Positions 1 to 5,900 of a stretch of 8,009 bases of DNA are shown piece after piece; within the stretch, counting starts at the first letter, position 1, and every line of letters starts with the position of its first letter. The translations under genes were made by a program, and so were the position numbers. A model generated the notes under the pieces. That model was given only the letters and a program-made list of their open reading frames with translations, made no database searches and was not told the DNA's origin. Source of the stretch: an uncultured Collinsella sp. (GTDB lineage: Bacteria > Actinomycetota > Coriobacteriia > Coriobacteriales > Coriobacteriaceae); contig CAADVJ010000043.1 in assembly GCA_900752475.1 (NCBI GenBank), forward strand, positions 1 to 8,009, read 5' to 3'.

Positions 1-122
1 GTCTTTCCATCGAAAAATGTGGGAGGCAACCACGTTTTTCCATCGAATAATGTGGGAGGCAACCACGTTTTTCCATCGAATAATGTGGGAGGCAACCACG
101 TTTTTCCATCGAATAATGTGGG
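1..122. repeat. 33-bp tandem repeat array, cut by the window edge
   Basis: Three identical 33-bp units (19-51, 52-84, 85-117) are joined head to tail. They are preceded by the last 18 bases of another unit (1-18, two mismatches) and followed by the first five bases of a fifth (118-122). The array therefore continues leftward out of view. Each unit has a small inverted repeat, GTGG then seven bases then CCAC, followed on the plus strand by GTTTTT, so it resembles a weak terminator hairpin. The unit is a multiple of three and open on both strands (plus GGNHVFPSNNV; minus MEKRGCLPHYS), but no convincing gene start or ribosome site accompanies either reading, so I treat it as non-coding. There are no unique spacers, so it is not CRISPR. 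Function unknown. Confidence 0.9.
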
Positions 123-211
123 TGTTCAGGTCGGCACCTGGGAGCGTTCCTTCTCTGTCGGCTGTTTGGAACACTCCTTGTTTTGGTGCAAATTAGCTAC
201 CCTTGCATCAG

Positions 212-239
212 AAAACGGCGCCCGTCGGCGATGTTGCCG
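212..239 (-). terminator. weak candidate terminator for the galK-galT operon
   Basis: On the minus strand, about 100 bases after the galT stop, CGG, a six-base bulge, CGCC, a four-base loop, GGCG and CCG can fold into a bulged seven-pair hairpin followed by TTTT (plus-strand AAAA at 212-215). It is the only hairpin with a T-run I found downstream of galT. The stem is imperfect and the T-run short, so this is a guess. Confidence 0.3.
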
Positions 240-284
240 GCGGGGGGGCGTGGCGGGCGGGGGGGGGTGGAGTGGCGGGGGGCC
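238..284 (+). other. very G-rich tract, possible G-quadruplex
   Basis: The plus strand has G runs of 7 (242-248), 3 (255-257), 9 (259-267) and 6 (277-282). Runs 246-248, 255-257, 259-261 and 265-267, with loops of 6, 1 and 3 bases, satisfy the usual four-tract G-quadruplex rule. The tract lies beyond the galT stop. Because galT is read from the minus strand, the G-rich strand is the template for any read-through. The rest of 123-341 holds no gene that I can support. Confidence 0.6.
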
Positions 285-341
285 GTTGTCGTGTAGGTGG
301 CTATGTCGTGCGGGCTGCTGTTGAACGTTCGGGCCCGTGCT

Positions 342-1970
342 CTATAGCGAGTCGATAAAACGCTGTTGGGCGGCGCGGCCGGCTTCGTCCCACTTAAAGA
401 CGCCGGCGTTGTCGAGCACGTGGCCAAACACCACGCCGACCTCTTCGTGCAGGATATCGATGGCGTTGTCGGCCGTAAGCTCGTCGGCGCGGCGGGCAAA
501 GACGCCCTTGGCCCATGCGGCGTGGCTGCGGCAAAGGTCGTCGCCCTCGAGCGCGCTGGCAAGATCGTAGCTGGCATCGGCTTTGGCCGCCAGCAGATGC
601 TCACGGACAGCGCCAAGCTCGGGAACCAGGCGCGGCGGCAGAATAGCCAGGCCCATGACCTCGATCAGTCCGATGTTCTCCTTTTTAATATGGTGATACT
701 CGGCATGCGGGTGGAATACGCCCAGCGGATGCTCGTCGGTCGTAATATTGCAGCGAAGCGCCAGGTAGGCTTCGTAGATCTCGCCGCCGGCATTGCCGCG
801 GGAGTCGACGCGGCGGATGACGGGCGTCACGGTGTTGTGCGCCGCGCCGTCGGCAGTGTGCGCGATGACGCCCACGGACTCATCGGTCCACTCACGCCAG
901 GCGAGGATAATCTTTTCGGCAGCATCGAGCAGCTGGGCTCGGTCGTGCGAGCGCAGACGCAGCACCGAGAGCGGCCACTGCAGCACAGTGCCGCTGACCT
1001 GGTCAAAGCCGGGCACGCTAAACTGCGAGACCTCGGTGGCGTGCATCATGGGGAACTCGTGCGCGCCGCCCTGGAAGTGGTCGTGCGACAGAATCGAGCC
1101 GCCCACGATGGGCAGGTCGGCATTGGAGCCGATAAAGTAGTGCGGGAACAGGTCCACAAAATCGAACAGGCAGGTCAGTCCCTTACGGTCGACGTGCATC
1201 GGGCGATGCTCGGAGCTCATGGCAATGCAGTGCTCGTTAAAATACGCATACGGGCTGTACTGGAAGCCCCAGCGCTCCCCGTCGAGCTGAATGGGGATAA
1301 CGCGCAGGTTCTGGCGGGCGGGGTGAGCGCCGCCGTCGGCTGTGGCAGAGCGTCCGGGATAGCCCTCGTTCTCGATGCAGAGCTGGCAGGCGGGATACTT
1401 CTCGCCCGCGTTCTTTGCGGCACCGGCCGCGGCAATATCGCGCGGGTCCTTCTCAGGCTTGGACAGGTTGATGGTGATCTCAAGATCGCCCCAGTTGGTG
1501 GGGGTGCTCCATTTGATGTTGCGCGCGATGGCGGCACGGCGCACGTAGCCGGCGTCGCAGCACAGGCCGTAGAACCAGTCGGTCGCGGCGCGGGGCTCGT
1601 TGACGCCCATGCGGCCGTTGAACTCCTCGTTTACAACCGAAGGCCTTGGCATGAGCGCGCCCATGATGCGCATGGCGATGCGGTCGCGGCCCGATGCCGT
1701 GTCCTCGGCAGCACCGTTGGCAACGGCAGCCTCGGAAAGCGCGGCAAGCGTGCCTTCAAGGTCAAAGTCGGGCAGGGTATCGGGGTGCAAGAGCGAGAGT
1801 TTCTCGACCTGGAGCGCCCAGGCCATGTCGAGCGCCGGGCCCGTAGCACCGATGCACTCGAGAATGGTGTTATACGCCCAGATGCGATCGTCCTGGCCGA
1901 TCATCGATCGGTGGATAGCGTATTCGATCAGGTTCTGCGCGGCCTCGCGCACGTCGGTCATTACAGCCAT
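342..1970 (-). CDS. galT: UDP-glucose--hexose-1-phosphate uridylyltransferase (GalT, type 2)
   Basis: Second step of the Leloir pathway in the cytoplasm: it transfers UMP from UDP-glucose to galactose-1-phosphate, giving UDP-galactose and glucose-1-phosphate. The 542-residue product belongs to the Firmicutes/actinobacterial type-2 family (usually about 490-510 residues) rather than the short E. coli type. Visible marks are the N-terminal IEYAIHRSMIGQDD segment (16-28), CQLCIENEGYPGR (195-207, with a CxxC), the active-site segment SHDHFQGG (295-302, holding the presumed nucleophilic histidine) and ENIGLIEVMGLAILP (431-445). It overlaps the galK end by 10 bp, implying translational coupling. 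The start at 1970 is favoured because AAGGGGG (1981-1987) lies 10 bases upstream. An alternative ATG three codons later overlaps the galK stop as TAATG but is 19 bases from that site. The stop is TAG at 342-344. Confidence 0.95.
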   Translation of the reverse strand: MAVMTDVREAAQNLIEYAIHRSMIGQDDRIWAYNTILECIGATGPALDMAWALQVEKLSLLHPDTLPDFDLEGTLAALSEAAVANGAAEDTASGRDRIAMRIMGALMPRPSVVNEEFNGRMGVNEPRAATDWFYGLCCDAGYVRRAAIARNIKWSTPTNWGDLEITINLSKPEKDPRDIAAAGAAKNAGEKYPACQLCIENEGYPGRSATADGGAHPARQNLRVIPIQLDGERWGFQYSPYAYFNEHCIAMSSEHRPMHVDRKGLTCLFDFVDLFPHYFIGSNADLPIVGGSILSHDHFQGGAHEFPMMHATEVSQFSVPGFDQVSGTVLQWPLSVLRLRSHDRAQLLDAAEKIILAWREWTDESVGVIAHTADGAAHNTVTPVIRRVDSRGNAGGEIYEAYLALRCNITTDEHPLGVFHPHAEYHHIKKENIGLIEVMGLAILPPRLVPELGAVREHLLAAKADASYDLASALEGDDLCRSHAAWAKGVFARRADELTADNAIDILHEEVGVVFGHVLDNAGVFKWDEAGRAAQQRFIDSL

Positions 1971-3166
1971 GCCGCGTAAGCCCCCTTGTCAGAAATTGCG
2001 TAGTGGCGGGCAGGGCCCTCGCCCAGCCAGCCGTTCATCTTGGCGATGAAGGTGTCGACCAGATCGAGCGGCACGAAGGCCTGGATGGTGCCGCCAAAGC
2101 CGCCACCGTGAATACGAACGGCACCGCGGCCGTCGAGCACGTGCTCGGCCAGTGCCAGGGCATACATTGAGGGCTGCTCGGAGCCCAGCTTGGCGACGAC
2201 ATTCTGCAGGTACATGGCAGAGCTGGCGCCGGACTCGCGCGTCAGGACCAGGAACTGGTCGATGTCGCCGGCGTTCAGGGCCGCCCAGCGCTTATCGACC
2301 AGGCCGTTCTCGTACCAGTAGTGAACGGCGCGCAGGCAGGCGCGGTCGCCCAGCTTGGCGCGCAGCTCGGGGAGCTTGGCGTCAAAGTCGGCAACATCGA
2401 CCTCGCACAGGCGTTCCTTGCCAAACTCGGCGGCGACGTCCTGCATCTCGCGCGGAACGGCGGCGTAGTCGTCGGTGGCTGCCACGTGATCGGCACCGAC
2501 CTTAACGAGCACGAGCGCATAACCGTGATCCTCAAAGTTGAGCTCGAGCTTCTGGGTTTTAGGCTGGGCCTGATCCTCAAAGTCCATGTAGGCGAGGCCG
2601 CCCAAGCAAACGGCGGCCTGGTCCATCAGACCGCAGGGCTTGCCGTAATAGTTGTTCTCGGTGCGCTGGCTCATTTGGGCGAGCGCGACGGGCTCGATGG
2701 CGGGCGCGCCCCAGAGGGTTTCCATGGCACGACCGTATGCGGCCTCGACGGCGGCAGAGCTGGAAAGGCCGCCGCCCGAGGGGACGGAGCAGGTGAAGGC
2801 GAAGTCGAAGCCGTGGGGCTCAACGCCAAGAGCAGCGATTTCGTGGGCCATGCCGCGGACGAGGCTTGCGGACGTGCCCTTCTCGGACTCCTGAACATCC
2901 AGCGTGTCGAGCGTGATCTCAAACGTAGGATAGCCCTCGTCGGCGACGCGAACCTTGTTGGAGTCGGTTGCCACGGCGATGCCGTCGACAGCGACATCGA
3001 GCGAACCGGCGATAACGTGGCCACCCTCGTGGTCGGTGTGGTTGCCGCTGATCTCGGAACGGCCGGGCGCGTGCACGTAGAGCACCTGGCGGTCGCCGAT
3101 GGGGCCAAACTCCTCCTCGAACAGCTTGGTGAGCGTGGCGAATGTCTTTTCGTCGGGGGTGGTCAT
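1961..3166 (-). CDS. galK: galactokinase (GHMP kinase family, atypical signature)
   Basis: First committed Leloir step: ATP-dependent phosphorylation of galactose to galactose-1-phosphate. The 401-residue length suits GalK. GHMP-kinase motifs are in order: substrate signature APGRSEISGNHTDHEGG (33-49), the phosphate-binding loop PSGGGLSSSAA (129-139), CGLMDQ (178-183) with the probable catalytic Asp182, and RIHGGGFGG (351-359). The classical signature GRxNLIGEHTDYxxG is altered here: the Glu of GEHTD is Asn42, as I recall in a clostridial/actinobacterial GalK branch. That Glu contacts sugar in characterised galactokinases, so specificity could be shifted. The adjacent galT is good evidence that galactose is the substrate. 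The reading frame stays open 29 codons upstream, but ATG 3166 has AAAGGA five bases before it, and the upstream stretch crosses the operator, so the shorter protein is chosen. Confidence 0.93.
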   Translation of the reverse strand: MTTPDEKTFATLTKLFEEEFGPIGDRQVLYVHAPGRSEISGNHTDHEGGHVIAGSLDVAVDGIAVATDSNKVRVADEGYPTFEITLDTLDVQESEKGTSASLVRGMAHEIAALGVEPHGFDFAFTCSVPSGGGLSSSAAVEAAYGRAMETLWGAPAIEPVALAQMSQRTENNYYGKPCGLMDQAAVCLGGLAYMDFEDQAQPKTQKLELNFEDHGYALVLVKVGADHVAATDDYAAVPREMQDVAAEFGKERLCEVDVADFDAKLPELRAKLGDRACLRAVHYWYENGLVDKRWAALNAGDIDQFLVLTRESGASSAMYLQNVVAKLGSEQPSMYALALAEHVLDGRGAVRIHGGGFGGTIQAFVPLDLVDTFIAKMNGWLGEGPARHYAISDKGAYAAWL

Positions 3167-3171
3167 GGGAG

Positions 3172-3177
3172 TCCTTT
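3172..3177 (-). promoter_or_regulatory. ribosome binding site that sets the galK start
   Basis: Minus-strand AAAGGA lies five bases before the ATG at 3166. The only longer in-frame start, at 3253, sits inside the promoter/operator region and has no such site. Confidence 0.8.
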
Positions 3178-3210
3178 CCTTGGCGCGCACGGGTGGGTTT
3201 TGCGTCGTTA

Positions 3211-3224
3211 TGAGTACGTTAACA
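3211..3224 (+). promoter_or_regulatory. gal operator A (LacI-family type)
   Basis: TGAGTACGTTAACA is a 14-bp pseudo-palindrome centred on CG (3217-3218), the usual centre of LacI-family operators, where the hinge-helix leucine inserts. The right half TTAACA is the stronger half-site and the left half TGAGTA is degenerate. Together with four flanking bases (3207-3210) it matches operator B over 18 bp in inverted orientation. It lies in the galK leader, downstream of the predicted transcription start, where a bound repressor would block transcription. Confidence 0.75.
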
Positions 3225-3251
3225 ACTTGAAGCGGCATGAACCAAGTGTTC

Positions 3252-3280
3252 ACGATACCGCACGTTACGGGCTATGTTAA
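3252..3280 (-). promoter_or_regulatory. candidate galKT promoter
   Basis: On the minus strand, TTAACA (plus 3275-3280; five of six matches to TTGACA) is followed after exactly 17 bases by TATCGT (plus 3252-3257; four of six to TATAAT). Transcription would start near 3245, giving a leader of about 80 bases before galK. The -35 box is part of operator B, so repressor and polymerase would compete for it. The -10 box is weak; support comes mainly from spacing and operator placement. Confidence 0.5.
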
Positions 3281-3288
3281 CGTACTCA
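3275..3288 (-). promoter_or_regulatory. gal operator B (LacI-family type)
   Basis: Read on the minus strand, this is TGAGTACGTTAACA, identical to operator A. The identity extends to 18 bp (3275-3292). The centre-to-centre distance to A is 64 bp, about six helical turns, which would put both sites on the same DNA face and would suit cooperative binding or a small loop. It overlaps the predicted galKT -35 box. Confidence 0.75.
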
Positions 3289-3342
3289 TAACACATCGCT
3301 TGTCACTTTTTGAGAATCTGGTAATCGGTAGAAATTCAGCCG

Positions 3343-3371
3343 TGAACGGTACTGCCGTATGGACTTATAAA
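3343..3371 (+). promoter_or_regulatory. candidate promoter of the LacI-family regulator gene
   Basis: TATAAA (3366-3371; five of six) has only a poor -35 match, TGAACG (3343-3348), 17 bases upstream. Transcription from it would start near 3378, placing operator C about 20 bases into the transcript and leaving a leader of roughly 125 bases. The placement suits autorepression, but the promoter call rests mostly on the -10 box. Confidence 0.35.
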
Positions 3372-3397
3372 GCAGAAGAGATGCAGATAGAAAAAGT

Positions 3398-3411
3398 AGA
3401 GTACGTTAACA
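3398..3411 (+). promoter_or_regulatory. gal operator C (LacI-family type), likely autoregulatory
   Basis: AGAGTACGTTAACA differs from operators A and B at only the first base and has the same CG centre (3404-3405). It lies 123 bp from B and 187 bp from A, upstream of the regulator's coding sequence and downstream of its likely -10 box. It probably lets the LacI-type protein repress its own gene. Confidence 0.7.
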
Positions 3412-3504
3412 TGCGTCCGACGATAGCGGGCCTCGGCGCGGGATGTATTTCTGCTCGGGCCGGCATTCACGCTATTCAGATCTCGCAAGGGTGAAGGTGA
3501 TCCT

Positions 3505-4536
3505 GTGGCAAGGCGCCCGTCCAACGATACCAGTTCGCGTCCGGTCTCCATGGCCGACGTCGCCCGCGCTGCCGGCGTTTCGCAGCAGACGGTCTCGCGC
3601 GTTGCCAACGGCTTGCCCAATGTGAACGAGCAGACGCGCCAGCGCGTACAGGCCGCGATGCAAGAGCTCGGCTTTCGTCCGAGTTATGCCGGTCGCTCGC
3701 TGCGCGACGGCCGTTACCATTCGGTCGGCCTGTGCGTCAACGATGTGACCAAGTTCGGCAACCTCTCAATGATCGACGGCATCGCCAGCGCTGCTCGTGA
3801 GCATAATTGTGCCATCACGCTGGTCGAGATGTCCAAGACCGAGGAGTTTTCGCTTGCCGAGGCCACGCGTCGTATGGCCGCATTGCCGGTGGACGGCATC
3901 ATCATCGGCATGAGTCGCATGGCGCCCGATTTTGAGACGTTTGATCCACTGCCGGGCATTGGCACGGTCATCGTTACCATGTACGCGCACCCGCGGGTGA
4001 CCACGGTCGACTCCGATCATTACGGCTGCTCGCTATTGCTTATGGATCATCTGTTTGAGCTGGGACACGAGCAGATTCGCTATATTGGCGGCCCGTCGTT
4101 CTCGGTCGACGAGCAATTTCGTCGCGCCGGTTGGCAGGATGCGCTCGAGCGTAAACACATCGAGCCGGCAGAGCCGCTCGAGGGCGACTGGTCTGCCAAC
4201 AGCGGCTACGAGGCCGGCAGGGACCTGGCCGAGCACGATCGCACCATGACGGCGATCTATGCGGCAAACGATCAGATGGCAAATGGCGCGATTGCCGCGC
4301 TGCGTGATAGCGGCCTGCGCGTGCCCGAGGACGTGAGCGTGGTGGGCGTCGACGATTCGCTCGATGATTTTGTAGCACACAACGAGCTCACGACCGTGCG
4401 ATTCGATCTACATCAGCGCGGACGCGAGGTGTTTGAGCATGCGGTTCCCGAGGCGGGTACGGCGGGCAAAACCGTTGCCATTCGTATTCCCGGCCAGCTC
4501 ATCGTTCGACATACCACGGCAGCTCCGCGCACATAG
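3505..4536 (+). CDS. LacI/GalR-family transcriptional regulator of the gal genes
   Basis: Cytoplasmic DNA-binding repressor, 343 residues, the normal size for the family. The N-terminal helix-turn-helix VSMADVARAAGVSQQTVSRV (14-33) is followed by the hinge region (about 41-66), including RPSYAGRSL with Leu66 in the position that wedges into a central CG step. The rest is a periplasmic-binding-protein-like sugar domain, with GGPSFSVDEQFRRAGW (195-210), YAANDQMANGAIAAL (252-266) and PEDVSVVGVDD (274-284). It starts with GTG at 3505, five bases after AAGGTG (3494-3499). It is divergent from galK and shares a control region containing three LacI-type operators, so it very likely controls galKT and itself. 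The effector, presumably galactose or a related sugar, cannot be read from sequence. TTTTT follows the TAG stop but I see no hairpin before it. The following 129 bases to the next gene hold only that gene's promoter and leader. Confidence 0.93.
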   Translation: MARRPSNDTSSRPVSMADVARAAGVSQQTVSRVANGLPNVNEQTRQRVQAAMQELGFRPSYAGRSLRDGRYHSVGLCVNDVTKFGNLSMIDGIASAAREHNCAITLVEMSKTEEFSLAEATRRMAALPVDGIIIGMSRMAPDFETFDPLPGIGTVIVTMYAHPRVTTVDSDHYGCSLLLMDHLFELGHEQIRYIGGPSFSVDEQFRRAGWQDALERKHIEPAEPLEGDWSANSGYEAGRDLAEHDRTMTAIYAANDQMANGAIAALRDSGLRVPEDVSVVGVDDSLDDFVAHNELTTVRFDLHQRGREVFEHAVPEAGTAGKTVAIRIPGQLIVRHTTAAPRT

Positions 4537-4596
4537 TTTTTGCAGGTCAATGGCGATATATTCCGCCTCAATAACAATCGATAAGGATGCTGGCAG

Positions 4597-4649
4597 ATAG
4601 CCGTGGCTATGAAGACGAGTGCTATGATAGACGGGCTCTTTTGTCTATC
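4597..4649 (+). promoter_or_regulatory. flavodiiron gene promoter with flanking inverted repeats
   Basis: TATGAT (4623-4628; five of six) is preceded by TGC, making an extended -10 (4620-4628) that can work without a good -35 box, and none is seen. Transcription would start near 4635. Two perfect inverted repeats frame it. ATAGCC-GT-GGCTAT (4597-4610) covers the -35 region. GATAGAC, ten bases, then GTCTATC (4626-4632 and 4643-4649) spans the end of the -10 box, the start site and the early leader. Either could bind a regulator, and the second could also fold in the mRNA just before the ribosome site. Confidence 0.55.
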
Positions 4650-4650
4650 T

Positions 4651-4656
4651 AGGAGG
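4651..4656 (+). promoter_or_regulatory. ribosome binding site that sets the flavodiiron start
   Basis: A perfect AGGAGG lies nine bases before ATG 4666. A longer in-frame start at 4603 would lie within the promoter palindromes and lacks such a site. Confidence 0.85.
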
Positions 4657-4665
4657 CTTTGCCTG

Positions 4666-5826
4666 ATGGAGATCACCAAGGATATCCGCTACATTGGCGT
4701 TAACGATCACGACATTGACCTGTTCGAGGGCCAGTACGATGTGTCCGAGAACGGCATGGCATACAACAGCTACGTTATCTTGGGCGAAAAGATCGCTGTC
4801 GCCGATTCAGTCGACGGCGGTTTTGTTGACGAGTGGCTCGGCAACCTCGAGGCCGTGCTCGATGGCCGCACGCCCGACTACCTGATCGTCCATCACATGG
4901 AGCCCGATCACTCCGCCGGCATCGCCGCCTTTATGGAGCGCTATCCCCAGGCGCAGATTGTTGCCAGCATGGGCGCCTTCCGTATGATGGTCAACTACTT
5001 TGGCACCGACTTCCCCGAGCGCAAGATGGTCGTCAAAGATGGCGACGTGCTCGACCTGGGCGGCCACAGCCTAACCTTTGTCGGTGCCCCCAATGTTCAC
5101 TGGCCCGAGGTGCTCTTCTCCTACGAGTCCACCGACAAGGTGCTCTTTAGTGCCGACGGTTTTGGCAAGTTTGGCGCCAACGACATCGAGGATCCCGAGG
5201 GCTGGGCTTGCGAAGCGCGCCGTTACTACTTTGGCATCGTCGGTAAGTTCGGCAAGTTCGTGCAGGCCGTCCTCAAGAAGGCCGCCGACCTGGACATCCA
5301 GATTATCTGCCCGCTCCACGGCCCCGTGCTGACTGAGAACCTGGGCTACTACCTCGACACCTATAACACCTGGTCGAGCTATCAGCCCGAGGACGAGGGT
5401 ATCACGATTGCCTATGCGAGCGTGTACGGGCATCTGAAGGCTGCCGTCGAGGAGCTCGCATCTGCGCTTGAGGCTCGCGGCCAGAAGGTCTCCGTCTTTG
5501 ACCTGGCTCGTGACGACATGGCCGAGGCCGTTGAGGATGCGTTCCGCTACGACCGTCTGGTGCTCGCCTCCATCACCTATCAGGGCGAGATCTTCCCGTG
5601 CATGAGCACCTTCATCCATACGCTCGCCGAGCATGCCTACCAGAACCGTACGGTGGCGCTCGTCGAGGCCGGCTCTTGGGCACCCGCGGCTGCCAAGGTT
5701 ATGACCAAGGAGCTCGAGGGCATGAAGGACATCACCCTGACGCAGAACAAGGTGACTGTGCTGGGCTCGCTCAACGAAGCCTCGCGCGCCCAGATCGAGG
5801 CCCTCGCCGACGAGCTGTCCAAGTAG
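4666..5826 (+). CDS. fprA: A-type flavodiiron protein (FprA-like O2/NO reductase)
   Basis: Cytoplasmic flavodiiron protein of anaerobes that reduces O2 to water and/or NO to N2O, using electrons from rubredoxin or another carrier. The 386 residues comprise a beta-lactamase-like diiron domain (about 1-245) and a flavodoxin-like FMN domain (about 246-386); there is no C-terminal rubredoxin or reductase domain, so it is class A. Every expected iron ligand is present: H77-x-E79-x-D81 in HHMEPDHSAG, H145 in NVHWPE, D164 in FSADGFG and H218 in CPLHGP. The flavodoxin domain shows ASVYGHLKAA (251-260), TYQGEIFP (304-311) and EAGSWAP (334-340). The FMN phosphate loop reads YGHL where N-T or S-T is common. 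Conserved diiron ligands argue for an active enzyme; O2 versus NO preference is not readable. It appears monocistronic, with its own promoter and terminator. Confidence 0.93.
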   Translation: MEITKDIRYIGVNDHDIDLFEGQYDVSENGMAYNSYVILGEKIAVADSVDGGFVDEWLGNLEAVLDGRTPDYLIVHHMEPDHSAGIAAFMERYPQAQIVASMGAFRMMVNYFGTDFPERKMVVKDGDVLDLGGHSLTFVGAPNVHWPEVLFSYESTDKVLFSADGFGKFGANDIEDPEGWACEARRYYFGIVGKFGKFVQAVLKKAADLDIQIICPLHGPVLTENLGYYLDTYNTWSSYQPEDEGITIAYASVYGHLKAAVEELASALEARGQKVSVFDLARDDMAEAVEDAFRYDRLVLASITYQGEIFPCMSTFIHTLAEHAYQNRTVALVEAGSWAPAAAKVMTKELEGMKDITLTQNKVTVLGSLNEASRAQIEALADELSK

Positions 5827-5858
5827 CGACACGCTCACTTTTGACGCTCAGCCATCAC

Positions 5859-5899
5859 AACCACCACAAAGGGGACAGGCACCTTTGTGGTGGTTTTTG
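5859..5899 (+). terminator. strong intrinsic terminator of the flavodiiron gene
   Basis: A perfect 14-bp stem (AACCACCACAAAGG at 5859-5872 with its complement at 5882-5895), a nine-base loop and an immediate T-rich tail lie 32 bases after the stop codon. On the minus strand the stem begins five bases after the deoR stop but has no T-run beyond it. It should therefore terminate the plus-strand gene efficiently and at most cap the 3' end of the convergent mRNA. The inner part of the hairpin contains GGGGACAGGCACCTTTG. Confidence 0.92.
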
Positions 5900-5900
5900 T

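Noticed and set aside
1..122. CRISPR array
   Set aside because: The units are contiguous and identical with no unique spacers, and no cas gene is near.
19..324. A 101-codon plus-strand gene beginning in the repeats
   Set aside because: It starts with GTG inside a repeat unit without a ribosome site, runs through the poly-G tract, and its product is repeat followed by low-complexity Gly/Arg/Cys sequence.
366..1979. A 537-codon plus-strand open frame opposite galT, and a 319-codon one (2321-3280) opposite galK
   Set aside because: They are mirror frames of GC-rich genes. Their products look like low-complexity Ala/Gly/Val antisense translations, they show no family motif, and the minus-strand genes are unmistakable.
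3167..3253. A 29-residue N-terminal extension of galactokinase
   Set aside because: It covers operator A and the leader. The family's normal N-terminus and a good ribosome site support ATG 3166.
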